Source: Streptomyces spinoverrucosus
Lineage (GTDB): Bacteria; Actinomycetota; Actinomycetes; Streptomycetales; Streptomycetaceae
Length of the DNA: 64,000 nt
Reading direction: 5' to 3'
Assembly: GCF_015712165.1 (NCBI RefSeq)
Contig: NZ_JADPZX010000003.1
Span: forward strand, 392,832-456,831
Below the pieces are notes generated by a model. That model made no database searches and was not told where the DNA came from. It worked only from the letters and a program-made list of their open reading frames with translations. This document shows, one piece after another, positions 28,609-37,442 of this stretch. Within the stretch, counting starts at the first letter, position 1; every line of letters begins with the position of its first letter. Made by a program: the position numbers and the translations under genes.

Positions 28609-28790
28609 CGCCTTGCCTACCCTGTGTCCGAAGCAGTCACCACAGGTGACGACGTGGCGCGCTCCGGCACCTGCACGACGAACGTCGTGCGGGAACAGCT
28701 CCTGCGGTCGCAGAAGGGCGGAGTGGGGTCGGCGTTCTGGTCGTGCAGGACCTCGCCCATACGGCGATCGTCAGCGACGTTCGTTGACAC

Positions 28791-28989
28791 GCCGGGGTCA
28801 TAGCCGCGGCGGGGAGCACGTGCGCTGGTGCTGGTCCGTGTCCTCGACCGGGGGTCCATCCGCGCTTGCGCGGGGAGCAGCCGACCGATATCCCGGCCGG
28901 CACCAACCCCCAGTGGCTGCAAGCGCAGCCCGCGGTCTACCAGTGCGAGTGCATCGACCAGGGACCATCCCCGCGGGTGGGCATCCCCG
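28791..28989 (+). CRISPR. Possible degenerate type I-E CRISPR repeats
   Basis: Two 29-nt segments, 28791-28819 (ending GCGGCGGGGAGCAC) and 28852-28880 (ending TTGCGCGGGGAGCAG), are exactly 61 bp apart, the period of a 29-nt repeat plus 32-nt spacer. A third repeat-like start, GGGACCATCCCCGCGGGT, lies at 28961 but out of period. The forms resemble Streptomyces type I-E repeats. No cas genes are present, so this would be a relic at best. Confidence 0.4.
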
Positions 28990-29191
28990 GACGGCCCGCT
29001 GGTGCCGCCTGTGGTTCGAGTACCCCGGTCAGCCGCCGGGGTGCACGCCACGGAAGGGGGCATGGCATCCGGCTTGCGCTTTCGCATGATCCGGACCACG
29101 CCGCGCGGAGCATACGCGGGCTACCCTGGAAAGAGGCTTTTCAACGCTCGCCGGGTGACCCCTACTGGGCCGTTCTGGAAGAGGGAGCGCC

Positions 29192-31375
29192 ATGACGGGA
29201 GCGTACGAGGCCGCCGGGCGCGTGATCGCCGGGCGCTACCAGCTCCTACGTCGGCTCGGCGCCGGCGGCAGGGGACGAGTGTGGCAGGCGTATGACCAGC
29301 GACTGGCGTGCGAGGTCGCGCTCAAGGAGATCGTCCTGCCGCCGGACATCCCAGAAGAAGAAGTGAGCGCCCGGATCAAGAGGGCCCGCGGCGAAGCGCA
29401 GCACGCTGCACGGCTGCGCAACCACCCCCATGTGGTCACGGTGTACGACATCGTGGAGGCCGACGGTCTGCCGTGGATCGTCATGGAATTCGTCCCCGGC
29501 GCCATGGACCTGAACGCGGTGGTGCGCGAGCGGGGGCCGCTGCCGCCCGCCGACGTCGCCCGGATCGGGCTGGCGGTCCTCGACGCCCTGCAGGAGGGGC
29601 ACCGGCTCGGCATCCTGCACCGGGACGTCAAACCGGCCAACGTCCTGCTGACCCACCCCGGCCCGCAGCCCTCCCACTCTACGGAGGGCGGCCAGGTGCT
29701 GCTGATCGACTACGGCATCTCGCTGGAGCCGAGCTCCGGAGAGACCCGCCTGACCGCCACCTTGGATCTCATCGGGACCCCGGGCTTCATGGCCCCGGAA
29801 CGGGCCCATGGCGAACCCACCCCGGCCGGCGACCTGTTCTCACTCGGTGCCACCCTGTACTTCGCGCTCGAGGGGACCGGCCCCTTCGACCGCGACTCCG
29901 CCATCACCACCCTGAGCGCCGTGCTGTCCGAGTTCCCCCTCCCGCCGCGCCGGGCGGCGGAGCTGACCCCCGTCCTCCTCGGGCTGCTGGCCAAGGACCC
30001 GGAGCAGCGGATGAGCGGCGACGAGGCCGCCCGGCGGCTCATCCCCATCGCCGCCCAGCCCCACCCATCCCCTTCGCAGTCACCGGCTCTTCCCCCGGTC
30101 ATACCGTCGCCCGAGCCGGAGCAACCGACCGGCCGGAAGCCGCCGTGCTCCCCGGAGCCAACCGCGCCGACCGAGATCCTGCCGCCGGCCGAGCCGCGGG
30201 AACCGTCCGGCCCGCCCCCGGAATCGCCGCCGCCCAAAGGTGACGAGGCCCGGCCGCGGCCCCGCCTGCCGCGATCCAGGCACCGACGGGCCAGGCTCAT
30301 TGCGGGGGTGGTGGCGGTGGCGCTGGCCGCTGGGGGTGTCGGCATCTACCTGGCGCAGTCCAGCCCCTCTGGTCCTGAACCAGCACCCTCGATCCCGGTC
30401 GGCGACTCCCCGCAGGGGGTGGCGATGTCCCTGGATGGGCGCCGGGGCTACGTGGCCAACTTGGGCTCGGGATCGGTGTCGGTGATCGACACCCTCACGA
30501 ACCGCACCGAGGACCACCCCATCCGCGTCGGCAAAAACCCTCGGGACGTGGCAGTGTCACCGGACAAGCGCCAGGTCTACGTGACCAACTACGGCTCGGA
30601 CTCGGTGTCGGTGATCGACACCCTCACGAACCGCGTGGACCGCACCATCCCCGTCGGCTCCACCCCGGCGGGGGTGACGGTGTCCCGGGACGGGCGCTGG
30701 GTCTACGTGACCTTGAGCCGCTCGGGCTCGGTGCCGGGCTCGGTGTCGGTGATCGACACCACGACGAACCGTGTGGACCGCAGCATCCCCGTCGGTAAAG
30801 ACCCGCAGGGGGTCGCGGTGGCCCCGGACAAGCGCCGGGTCTACGTGACCAACTTCGGCTCGGACTCGGTGTCGGTGATCGACACCGCGACGAATCGCGT
30901 GGACCGCACCATCCCCGTGGGCAAGGTCCCGGTGGGGGTAGCGGTGTCCCCGGATGAGCGCCGGGTCTACGTGACCAACCTCTACTCGGACTCGGTGTCG
31001 GTGATCGACACCGCGACGAACCGTGTGGACCGCACCATCCCTGTCGGCCGCGGCCCGCGGGGTGTGGCGGTGTCGCCGGACAGGCGCTGGGTCTACGTGG
31101 CCAACAACTACGAAGGCTCGGTGTCGGTGATCGACACCGCGACGAACCGTGTGGACCGCACCTTCGCCGTGGGCCGCGGCCCGCTGGGGGTAGCGGTGTC
31201 GCCGGACAGCAATCGGCGCCAGGTCTACGTGTCCAACTTCGTCTCGGACTCGGTGTCGGTGATCCCGTTCGGGAAGGCGTCTGACAGCTCAGGACTGGGC
31301 CCGGCCGATTCCGCGGGACCAGCAGTATGGGCCGTCCGCCCGGAAAGGAAACGTCTCCCTCAGAAGCGCGCATGA
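29192..31375 (+). CDS. Transmembrane Ser/Thr protein kinase with seven-repeat YVTN beta-propeller
   Basis: A 727-residue receptor-like kinase. The kinase domain (about 12-280) has a glycine loop LGAGGRGRVW, the ATP lysine in VALKEI, the catalytic loop LHRDVKPANVLL (about D145) and a DYG in place of DFG (about D173). A Pro-rich linker (about 290-365) leads to one membrane segment (LIAGVVAVALAAGGVGIYLA, about 370-390). The outside part holds seven YVTN-type repeats of about 42 residues (core PVGxxPxGVAVSPDxRxVYV and SVSVIDTATNRVDR), consistent with a seven-bladed propeller that may sense a ligand. ATG start with GAGGGA upstream. It is monocistronic and surrounded by IS debris, so its target is unknown. 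Confidence 0.9.
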   Translation: MTGAYEAAGRVIAGRYQLLRRLGAGGRGRVWQAYDQRLACEVALKEIVLPPDIPEEEVSARIKRARGEAQHAARLRNHPHVVTVYDIVEADGLPWIVMEFVPGAMDLNAVVRERGPLPPADVARIGLAVLDALQEGHRLGILHRDVKPANVLLTHPGPQPSHSTEGGQVLLIDYGISLEPSSGETRLTATLDLIGTPGFMAPERAHGEPTPAGDLFSLGATLYFALEGTGPFDRDSAITTLSAVLSEFPLPPRRAAELTPVLLGLLAKDPEQRMSGDEAARRLIPIAAQPHPSPSQSPALPPVIPSPEPEQPTGRKPPCSPEPTAPTEILPPAEPREPSGPPPESPPPKGDEARPRPRLPRSRHRRARLIAGVVAVALAAGGVGIYLAQSSPSGPEPAPSIPVGDSPQGVAMSLDGRRGYVANLGSGSVSVIDTLTNRTEDHPIRVGKNPRDVAVSPDKRQVYVTNYGSDSVSVIDTLTNRVDRTIPVGSTPAGVTVSRDGRWVYVTLSRSGSVPGSVSVIDTTTNRVDRSIPVGKDPQGVAVAPDKRRVYVTNFGSDSVSVIDTATNRVDRTIPVGKVPVGVAVSPDERRVYVTNLYSDSVSVIDTATNRVDRTIPVGRGPRGVAVSPDRRWVYVANNYEGSVSVIDTATNRVDRTFAVGRGPLGVAVSPDSNRRQVYVSNFVSDSVSVIPFGKASDSSGLGPADSAGPAVWAVRPERKRLPQKRA
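30384..31270 (+). repeat. Tandem about-126-bp coding repeats of the propeller
   Basis: Seven head-to-tail units of about 126 bp, each with the DNA core TCGGTGTCGGTGATCGACAC. Conservation at DNA level suggests recent expansion or gene conversion and makes the region prone to recombination and to assembly error. Confidence 0.85.
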
Positions 31376-31394
31376 CCCACGTAGGCGTTGGCGC

Positions 31395-31560
31395 GATCTT
31401 TGACCGGTGGCCTGCTCGGCGGCGGTCCCAGACGGCGTTCGGCCGGATGCAGGCCGAGGCGGTGATGGCCTGAGTAGTTCGCTGTTCGCGGGCAGGGGCC
31501 GGTGTTCGGCGATGTCGGTATGCAAGAGGTGCGCCAGGACCTTGGCGTCCAGGCGGTCGG
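31395..31560 (-). pseudogene. IS110-family transposase fragment
   Basis: The minus frame reads LDAKVLAHLLHTDIAEHRPL and PANSELLR, then after a frameshift NAVWDRRRAGHRS. This matches the central part of IS110-type transposases. Both ends are missing. Confidence 0.6.
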
Positions 31561-31663
31561 ACGTTCTTGCGGCTCAGTGATCAAACCTTGGGCGGCACCT
31601 CTCGTGACAGTGTGAGAGCACTGGTCGGACCACACCAGGCCTGGTGAAAATGGTTGCCGCACG

Positions 31664-31885
31664 TCACGGCGGGGTGCAGCCCGGCGGATCCCAGACGAGC
31701 ATGCCGTCCTCGATGTGGTTGCCCGTACAGGGCTCGTGTGGTGCCGCGTTCGACGGTTCCGGCGTGGCCTTCGTTGTCCGAGGCACTGCCTCGGCGCTTG
31801 CCACCCCCACCGTTCCGGCGAGCAGCGCAGCCGCGCAAGACGCGCCGACGAGATGCCGGAGGCGCCGCCAGGCGTTTGTCTCCAT
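31664..31885 (-). CDS. Small secreted protein, unknown function
   Basis: A 73-residue ORF with a convincing export signal: METNAWRRLRHL, then a hydrophobic Ala/Leu stretch and a likely cleavage site after GVASAEA (about residue 33). AGGAG lies six bases before the ATG. The mature peptide of about 40 residues has two cysteines (PCTGNHIEDG and PPGC), which could form a disulphide. No family recognised. Intact in the middle of transposase remnants. Confidence 0.6.
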   Translation of the reverse strand: METNAWRRLRHLVGASCAAALLAGTVGVASAEAVPRTTKATPEPSNAAPHEPCTGNHIEDGMLVWDPPGCTPP

Positions 31886-31974
31886 GATGATCTCCTGGGG
31901 GTGGATGGGCTGCTTACCGACCAGCGTGGGAGGTCGGCGATGATGGCGTCAACGCCCATAGAGGACCTGTCACG

Positions 31975-32200
31975 ATATTGGGACATTCCAAGACATTGGT
32001 GACTTTCCATAGATCTTGCCCGTCGCCTTGGAGGCCCCTCCCAGCCCGGTCGCCGACCGCGTGCAGCAGTCGATGGCGGAGCTTCTTCGGCTCGGCAGTG
32101 GCCAGTTCTCCCTTCAGCAGCAGGACACGCATCCAGGCCGGCAGGTCGATCGCCGCGAGGCTGTGTTCGAGCCATGCGGCGGTTGCACCGCCCGCTGACC
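31975..32200 (-). pseudogene. IS1380-family transposase C-terminal fragment
   Basis: The frame reads AAWLEHSLAAIDLPAWMRVL and LATAEPKKLRHRLLHAVGD, as at the C-terminus of IS1380-type transposases. The rest of the gene is absent. Confidence 0.6.
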
Positions 32201-32244
32201 CCGCTCCCCGCATTCCCTCACCTCGGGAGCCGCATTTCGCCGGG

Positions 32245-32273
32245 CCCCACCATCCCCGCGGGTGCGGGAGTAG
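32245..32273 (+). CRISPR. Isolated CRISPR-like repeat
   Basis: A single 29-nt segment with ACCATCCCCGCGGGTGCGGG and terminal AGTAG resembles a Streptomyces type I-E repeat. No second copy lies at a 61-bp distance, so it may be a stray relic or chance. Confidence 0.25.
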
Positions 32274-32413
32274 GTCCGGGTTGCGGTCTGAGAAGTGGTG
32301 TACGGGCACCTACCTGATCCGGGTGTTTGTCCTGGCGTCGGAGTGAGTGTCCGGATACAAGAACGGCCACCGGCTGATCTTCGAGATGCCCAGGCTCGAA
32401 GGAGATCAGCACG

Positions 32414-32640
32414 ATGACGGCATCAGACCGTCTGCCCCTGCACGCCCTCACGGAAGACAACCTCGCCGGGGCGAGTTCCGATTTGCTGCGCGCGATGGTC
32501 AAGACGTTCGCCGACGCGCTCATGTCCGCGGGCCGACGCCCTCCGCAAGTCCGAATACGGGCAGGTCGGTGACGAGAGGGTCAACCACCGCAACGGCTAT
32601 CGCAAAACGAGATCACCGAGTGGCCGTCGATACACCACAC
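32414..32640 (+). pseudogene. IS256-family transposase N-terminal remnant
   Basis: Begins with ATG and reads SSDLLRAMVKTFADALMSAG, then after a frameshift KSEYGQVGDERVNHRNGYRK, the conserved N-terminal region of IS256 transposases. The catalytic core is absent. Confidence 0.8.
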
Positions 32641-32649
32641 CAGCGGACG

Positions 32650-33040
32650 TGACCGGGGATGGGGCTCGTCGTCCTTGGCTGCCAGTGCAGACAGGAGGAG
32701 TCGGAGACGCTCCTTGAGCTGGATGGGTTCTGTGTGGGTTCGGGCGAGCTTGCCGGTGAGCCGCTGACTGAGGTCCCGCAGCCGTGCGATGCGGGCCTCG
32801 CGCGGATCGGGCCGCTGGCCCGCTGCCCAGGCGGCTGCCCGTCGCTTCTCGAAGTCTTGGGAATGTCCCGGAATCGGCTGGTAATCGTTAACCGATCGCT
32901 GGATCCGGTGAAGACTTTCAACGATGTCGAACAGCCCGCCATTGCCAACTCTGCGACGACTGAAAAGCCGCTTGATGAATGGGCTACGAATGACTGATAC
33001 GGCAGGAGAACGCCCACAAGGCACCTGTATCGAAACGGCG
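32650..33040 (-). other. Charged helical ORF fragment, unrecognised
   Basis: A minus-strand frame holds DPREARIARLRDLSQRLTGK and QLKERLRLLLSALAAKDDE, an amphipathic helical pattern like those of accessory genes in integrase clusters. No clean start, end or family is evident. The remaining sequence to 33350 shows no gene. Confidence 0.2.
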
Positions 33041-33350
33041 CCAAAAGTATCCAGCTTGGCCGCTTGATCCTTATTTGGGTTCGTGGGCGAGAGTCGAGCG
33101 CCCATAAGGAAGCCGCAGTTTCTGCAGCAGTTGGCGGCCTGAGGCGTAGGTCGGCCGCCTCGCTCCGGGTCTGCAGTGCAGCAGGGGACTACCGAGTTCC
33201 CTGGCTCGTCGGGGCCGACGTAGAGGGGGCCACGGGGCGGGCGGCGTCGGCGCGTTGAAGGCGCGAGGGACACGGAAGACGCGGAGACGGCGGTGGTGAG
33301 GGCGAAGACGCATGCGCGTGAGCCCTGTCTCACCGGTGCAGTGGCCCTTG

Positions 33351-33372
33351 GCTATGCAACGAGTTGCATAGC
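33351..33372. promoter_or_regulatory. PadR-type operator
   Basis: A perfect inverted repeat with 10-bp arms GCTATGCAAC and GTTGCATAGC separated by GA ends 11 bp before the padR-type start codon. PadR proteins bind AT-rich palindromes with ATGCAA-like halves, so autorepression is likely. Confidence 0.8.
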
Positions 33373-33383
33373 AGGATCGAGTG

Positions 33384-33950
33384 ATGGCGCTCGAGCACGC
33401 GATCCTCGTCTCCCTGCTGGAGAAGCCGGGTTCCGGCTATGAGCTGGCCCGGCGGTTCGAACGGTCCATCGGCTACTTCTGGACCGCCACGCACCAGCAG
33501 ATCTACCGCGTTCTCAAGCGCATGGAGAGCGATGGCCTGCTCTCCGTCCGCTCGTTGCCGCAGCAGAGTCGGCCGGACAAGAAGGAGTACTCCGTCGTGG
33601 GCGCCGGCCGCGCCGCCCTCTCCCAGTGGCTGCACGAACCGATCGAACCCGAGAGCATCCGGCACGACCTCGCGGTGAAGATCCGCGGCGCGGCCTTCGA
33701 CGACCCGTCCGTGCTGGTCCGTGAGGTCGAACGGCATCGCCAGGTGCACAGCGACCGGCTCGCGCACTATCTCGCCGGGGAGCTGCGTGACTTCACCGGC
33801 CCGACGGCCCCCACCCTGCTCGACGCGGGTCAGGAGCTGCAGCATGTTGTGTTGCGCGGTGGCATCGCGTACGAGCGGATGACGATCGCCTGGCTCGACG
33901 ACGTGCTCGCCACCCTCAGTTGGCTCGGCAGCCCACACCCGCATGGCTGA
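33384..33950 (+). CDS. PadR-family transcriptional regulator
   Basis: A 188-residue regulator. The winged-helix domain is residues 1-85 (ALEHAILVSLLEKPGSGYEL, then IYRVLKRMESDGLLSVR), followed by a C-terminal helical dimerisation (VirR-like) domain with YERMTIAWLDDVLATL. The ATG directly after a GTG was taken as start because the conserved MALEHAIL begins there. A perfect palindrome lies just upstream. The next gene, 78 bp downstream on the same strand, encodes an acyl-CoA dehydrogenase, so the pair is probably co-transcribed and co-regulated, perhaps by a fatty or phenolic acyl ligand. Confidence 0.92.
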   Translation: MALEHAILVSLLEKPGSGYELARRFERSIGYFWTATHQQIYRVLKRMESDGLLSVRSLPQQSRPDKKEYSVVGAGRAALSQWLHEPIEPESIRHDLAVKIRGAAFDDPSVLVREVERHRQVHSDRLAHYLAGELRDFTGPTAPTLLDAGQELQHVVLRGGIAYERMTIAWLDDVLATLSWLGSPHPHG

Positions 33951-34028
33951 ACTGCCGGTCAACCCAGCCCGGCTCCGCGACCTTCGTTCCCGCACCGTTC
34001 ACCCTCAACCCTCGTAAGGCGGACCCCC

Positions 34029-35747
34029 ATGGCCGACCCCCTCCTCTTCAACCCACGCACGTACGACCCGGCGCAGTTCGACCCCGAGACCCGCAGGTTG
34101 CTGCGTGCCACCGTCGACTGGTTCGAGGACCGCGGCAAGCGCAGGCTCATCGAGGACTACCGCTCCCGCGCCTGGCTGGCCGACTTCCTCGCCTTCGCCG
34201 CCAAGGAGGGGCTGTTCGCCACCTTCCTCACTCCGGCGTCCGCCGCCGGCCACAAGGACCAGCGCTGGGACACGGCCCGGATCGCCGCCCTCAACGAGAT
34301 CTTCGGGTTCTACGGTCTCGACTACTGGTACGCGTGGCAGGTGACCATCCTCGGTCTCGGACCGGTCTGGCAGAGCGACAACGCCGAGGCCCGCACCCGC
34401 GCCGCGGAACTCCTCACCCAGGGCGAGGTGTTCGCCTTCGGCCTCTCCGAGAAGACCCACGGCGCCGACATCTACTCCACCGACATGCTGCTGGCGCCGG
34501 ACGGCAACGGCGGCTTCAGGGCGTCGGGTTCCAAGTACTACATCGGCAACGGCAACGCCGCCGGGCTCGTCTCGGTCTTCGGCCGACGCACCGACATCGA
34601 GGGCCCCGACGGCTACGTCTTCTTCGCAGCCGACAGCCGTCACCCGGCCTATCACCTCGTGAAGAACGTCGTCGACTCCTCCAAGTACGTCAGCGAGTTC
34701 CGCCTCGAGGACTACCCGGTCGGCCCGGACGACGTCCTGCACACCGGCCGCGCGGCCTTCGACGCCGCCCTCAACACCGTCAACGTCGGCAAGTTCAACC
34801 TCTGCACCGCCTCCATCGGCATCTGCGAGCACGCGATGTACGAGGCGGTCACCCACGCGCACAACCGCATCCTGTACGGCCGCCCCGTCACCGCCTTCCC
34901 GCACGTACGCCGCGAGCTGGCCGACGCGTACGTCCGCCTCGTCGGCATGAAGCTGTTCAGCGACCGCGCCGTCGACTACTTCCGCTCCGCCTCGCCGGAC
35001 GACCGCCGCTACCTGCTCTTCAACCCGATGACGAAGATGAAGGTGACCACCGAGGGCGAGAAGGTCATCGACCTGATGTGGGACGTGATCGCCGCCAAGG
35101 GCTTCGAGAAGGACACCTACTTCGCCCAGGCCGCCGTCGAGATCCGGGGGCTGCCCAAGCTCGAGGGCACGGTCCACGTCAACCTCGCGCTGATCCTCAA
35201 GTTCATGCGCAACCACCTGCTGAATCCGGCGGAGTTCGCCGACGTGCCGACCCGCCTCGACGCGGCCGACGACACGTTCCTCTTCGAGCAGGGACCGGCC
35301 CGTGGCCTCGGCTCCGTGCGCTTCCACGACTGGCGCCCCGCCTACGACGGATACGCCGGGGTGCCGAACGTCGCCCGCTTCAGGGAGCAGGCCGACGCCC
35401 TGTGCGAGTTCGTCGCCACCGCGGCCCCCGACGAGGAGCAGAGCCGCGACCTCGATCTCCTGCTCGCCGTCGGCCAGCTGTTCGCGCTGGTGGTGCACGG
35501 CCAGCTGATCCTGGAGCAGGCCCGCCTGACGGACCTCGACGAGGACGTGCTCGACGAGCTGTTCTCCGTCCTCGTCCGCGACTTCTCCGCCTTCGCCGTC
35601 GAACTGCACGGGAAGGACTCCGCCACCGCGGATCAGCAACGCTGGGCGCTCGGTGCGGTCCGGCGTCCCGTCGTCGACGCAGCGCGTTCGCAGCGCGTAT
35701 GGGAGCGTGTCGAGGCCTTGTCTGGGGCCTACGAGATGGCGCCCTGA
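34029..35747 (+). CDS. Acyl-CoA dehydrogenase family protein
   Basis: A 572-residue flavoprotein of the acyl-CoA dehydrogenase/oxidase superfamily. The N-terminal helical domain is about 15-125, the middle beta domain (FAFGLSEKTHGADIYSTDML, GSKYYIGNGNAAG) about 140-260, and the FAD-binding helical domain about 270-420 (NTVNVGKFNLCTASIGICEH, HNRILYGRPVTAFPHVR). A C-terminal extension to residue 572 is longer than in classical 380-residue enzymes and resembles the long-chain or acyl-CoA oxidase-like subgroup. It introduces a double bond into an acyl-CoA, using FAD. ATG start after CGTAAGGCGGA. It follows the PadR gene. The substrate chain length is not deducible. Confidence 0.88.
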   Translation: MADPLLFNPRTYDPAQFDPETRRLLRATVDWFEDRGKRRLIEDYRSRAWLADFLAFAAKEGLFATFLTPASAAGHKDQRWDTARIAALNEIFGFYGLDYWYAWQVTILGLGPVWQSDNAEARTRAAELLTQGEVFAFGLSEKTHGADIYSTDMLLAPDGNGGFRASGSKYYIGNGNAAGLVSVFGRRTDIEGPDGYVFFAADSRHPAYHLVKNVVDSSKYVSEFRLEDYPVGPDDVLHTGRAAFDAALNTVNVGKFNLCTASIGICEHAMYEAVTHAHNRILYGRPVTAFPHVRRELADAYVRLVGMKLFSDRAVDYFRSASPDDRRYLLFNPMTKMKVTTEGEKVIDLMWDVIAAKGFEKDTYFAQAAVEIRGLPKLEGTVHVNLALILKFMRNHLLNPAEFADVPTRLDAADDTFLFEQGPARGLGSVRFHDWRPAYDGYAGVPNVARFREQADALCEFVATAAPDEEQSRDLDLLLAVGQLFALVVHGQLILEQARLTDLDEDVLDELFSVLVRDFSAFAVELHGKDSATADQQRWALGAVRRPVVDAARSQRVWERVEALSGAYEMAP

Positions 35748-36049
35748 CAGCGCGCACAGGGGCTCGTCGACACACACGTGACGGTCATGGTCTCCCGGAG
35801 CAGTGACGCCCCTACCGTGGCCGTCCGCGCGTTCTGCCGCGCGGAGGCCCCGGTACATGGTGCCGACTTCGCCACGTACCCACCATAGCCACCGCAACGA
35901 CGGGAATGCTGCGGTGGAATCCGTCGGTCCGTCGCCACTCCGTTCGTGGCCGTGACGGCCGCGGGGGAGTGGTCGCAGAAGCCCGGCGGCGACGGGCGCC
36001 TCGAAGACCCCGGGGCCCGCCCTGCGTGCGGCACCGGCTCCCTCACGGG
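35748..36049. other. Intergenic region, no gene seen
   Basis: No coding family or clear hairpin was recognised between the convergent acyl-CoA dehydrogenase and flavin-binding protein genes. Confidence 0.4.
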
Positions 36050-36712
36050 TCAGCCCCGGCCCGGTAGCAATCCGTTGTGAGTTCCCGCGGTCTGCTCGCC
36101 CTCGTGCGGCGGGAACTGGTGCTCGGCGCGCGGGACGAAGTAATCGGCATCCTTTGGCCGCTGGGCCCCCGGGCGTGGACGCGGTGCCGGCTCGAGATGG
36201 GGAATGTGCTTGGAGCAGTGCACGTACGCCTCCTCCACCGTGATGTGCACCCAGAATTCGGGCCTGCGTCCTGGAGCGGTGTCGACAGGAAGGCCGGGGT
36301 AGGCCCGCCGCTGCTCCTCGTCCCGGTGGAGCCGAGCTCCGCCGTTGACGTGCAGCCCGATGTGATCATGGGCGAAGTCAACGAAGAGCAGGCCTATATG
36401 GGGGTTCTCGGTGATGTTTCCAGCGCTGGCGAGGACACCGTTCCCACGGTACTCAGGGTAGGTGAGGGTGCTGTCGTCCAGCACGGTGACGAATCCCGGC
36501 GGACCGGCACGGAATGTGACGTCACAGGCTCCGCCGGCGTCCGACGTGGACAGGAACGCCATGGTTTGCCGCCCTATGAAGTCCACCATCCGCGGGGTCA
36601 GACGGGGCCGCACTTGGCGGTCGTAGAAGGTGGCTGCCTGGTCCACCGTACCGAGAAGGTGTTGCAGGCGGCGCTCGCCGGGGGAGCCGGTGGACTCGTG
36701 TGTGTGGTTCAC
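36050..36712 (-). CDS. Pyridoxamine 5'-phosphate oxidase-like FMN-binding protein
   Basis: A 220-residue split-barrel flavoprotein. The GTG at 36712 starts VNHTHESTGSPGERR, with AGGAAGG eleven bases upstream; an ATG 72 bases earlier is an alternative. Core motifs are RQTMAFLSTSDAGGACDVTF, YPEYRGNGVLASAGNITENP and IGLLFVDFAHDHIGLHVNG, followed by AYVHCSKHIPHLEP, as in the larger PNPOx-like proteins of Actinobacteria. Such proteins bind FMN or F420 and reduce diverse small molecules; true pyridoxamine oxidase activity is unlikely for this subgroup. Monocistronic. Confidence 0.8.
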   Translation of the reverse strand: MNHTHESTGSPGERRLQHLLGTVDQAATFYDRQVRPRLTPRMVDFIGRQTMAFLSTSDAGGACDVTFRAGPPGFVTVLDDSTLTYPEYRGNGVLASAGNITENPHIGLLFVDFAHDHIGLHVNGGARLHRDEEQRRAYPGLPVDTAPGRRPEFWVHITVEEAYVHCSKHIPHLEPAPRPRPGAQRPKDADYFVPRAEHQFPPHEGEQTAGTHNGLLPGRG

Positions 36713-37370
36713 GGAACGCGCTGCCTTCCTATGGCCTTGTGCTGGGCGTGGGGAGCGACGGCACTCTAACGTTCGATGGAGCACAGTGTCGTGGTCGGTA
36801 CAGATGAGCGACTCGTGATCTCTTCACGGCCATGCGCAGCGACAGAGTGCGACGGACAATCGTGCGGACCGAACGCCAGGACGGGACGGCAACTGCCACG
36901 AGCACACCGGCAGCGACATCAACTGCCCCAGGCTGCTGACCGATACGGCCCGCAGACCCGTGCGGTGCCGATGAGGGGTCCGCGAGCCAGCTGCATGTCC
37001 ACCGGGCCCGCGTCCGGACCGCCGCCGAGCGCCGCGGCGGCGACGAGGTGGCCCCCGCGCCCGTCGACCAGCGCCTCCAGTCCTAGGGGCCGGGCAGCAG
37101 CAAGTCACCCCGACGTCTACGCCGCCGGTGAGTGTGCGTACGCGATCGGTGAGAACGGCCGGCCCTGGCAGTCATGCGCCGGCCGCGGGCCGATTCCCGG
37201 TCCGTACTCGATGCTGAGCCTGGGCGCGGCGGGGGCTGGGGTGCAGGACACTGACGGGTTTACGGCGGTGGCCGATGCGACGCGGGAGACGTTTTATCGA
37301 AAACTGCGGCCGATCAGTGAGGAATTCGTGCCGGGCGCCCGCGCCCGCGCCTGCGGCCTCGGCGAGGAGG
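36713..37370. other. Degraded region with a flavin oxidoreductase scrap
   Basis: No intact gene. A short plus-strand frame near 37112-37182 reads DVYAAGECAYAIGENGRP, like the FAD-binding GD/GE motif of pyridine-nucleotide disulphide oxidoreductases; flanking frames are broken. The IS3 element begins immediately after. Confidence 0.35.
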
Positions 37371-37442
37371 TGAGCTGTACTGAGATTTGTGGAGTCCCTG
37401 ATGCCAGGGTTACGGTCCTGGCGAAGGAGATCCACCAGCACC

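Noticed and set aside
28670..28698. Further CRISPR repeat ending GTGCGGGAACAG, about 121 bp before repeat A
   Set aside because: Only the 3' half is similar and the distance is one base off two periods; it may just be a GCACGAC/GTCGTGC hairpin.
29011..29035. TGGTTCGAGTACC resembling a tRNA T-loop
   Set aside because: No matching acceptor stem, D-loop or anticodon arm around it.
34005..35897. 630-codon minus-strand open frame opposite the acyl-CoA dehydrogenase
   Set aside because: Shadow; the plus strand carries the conserved flavoprotein motifs.
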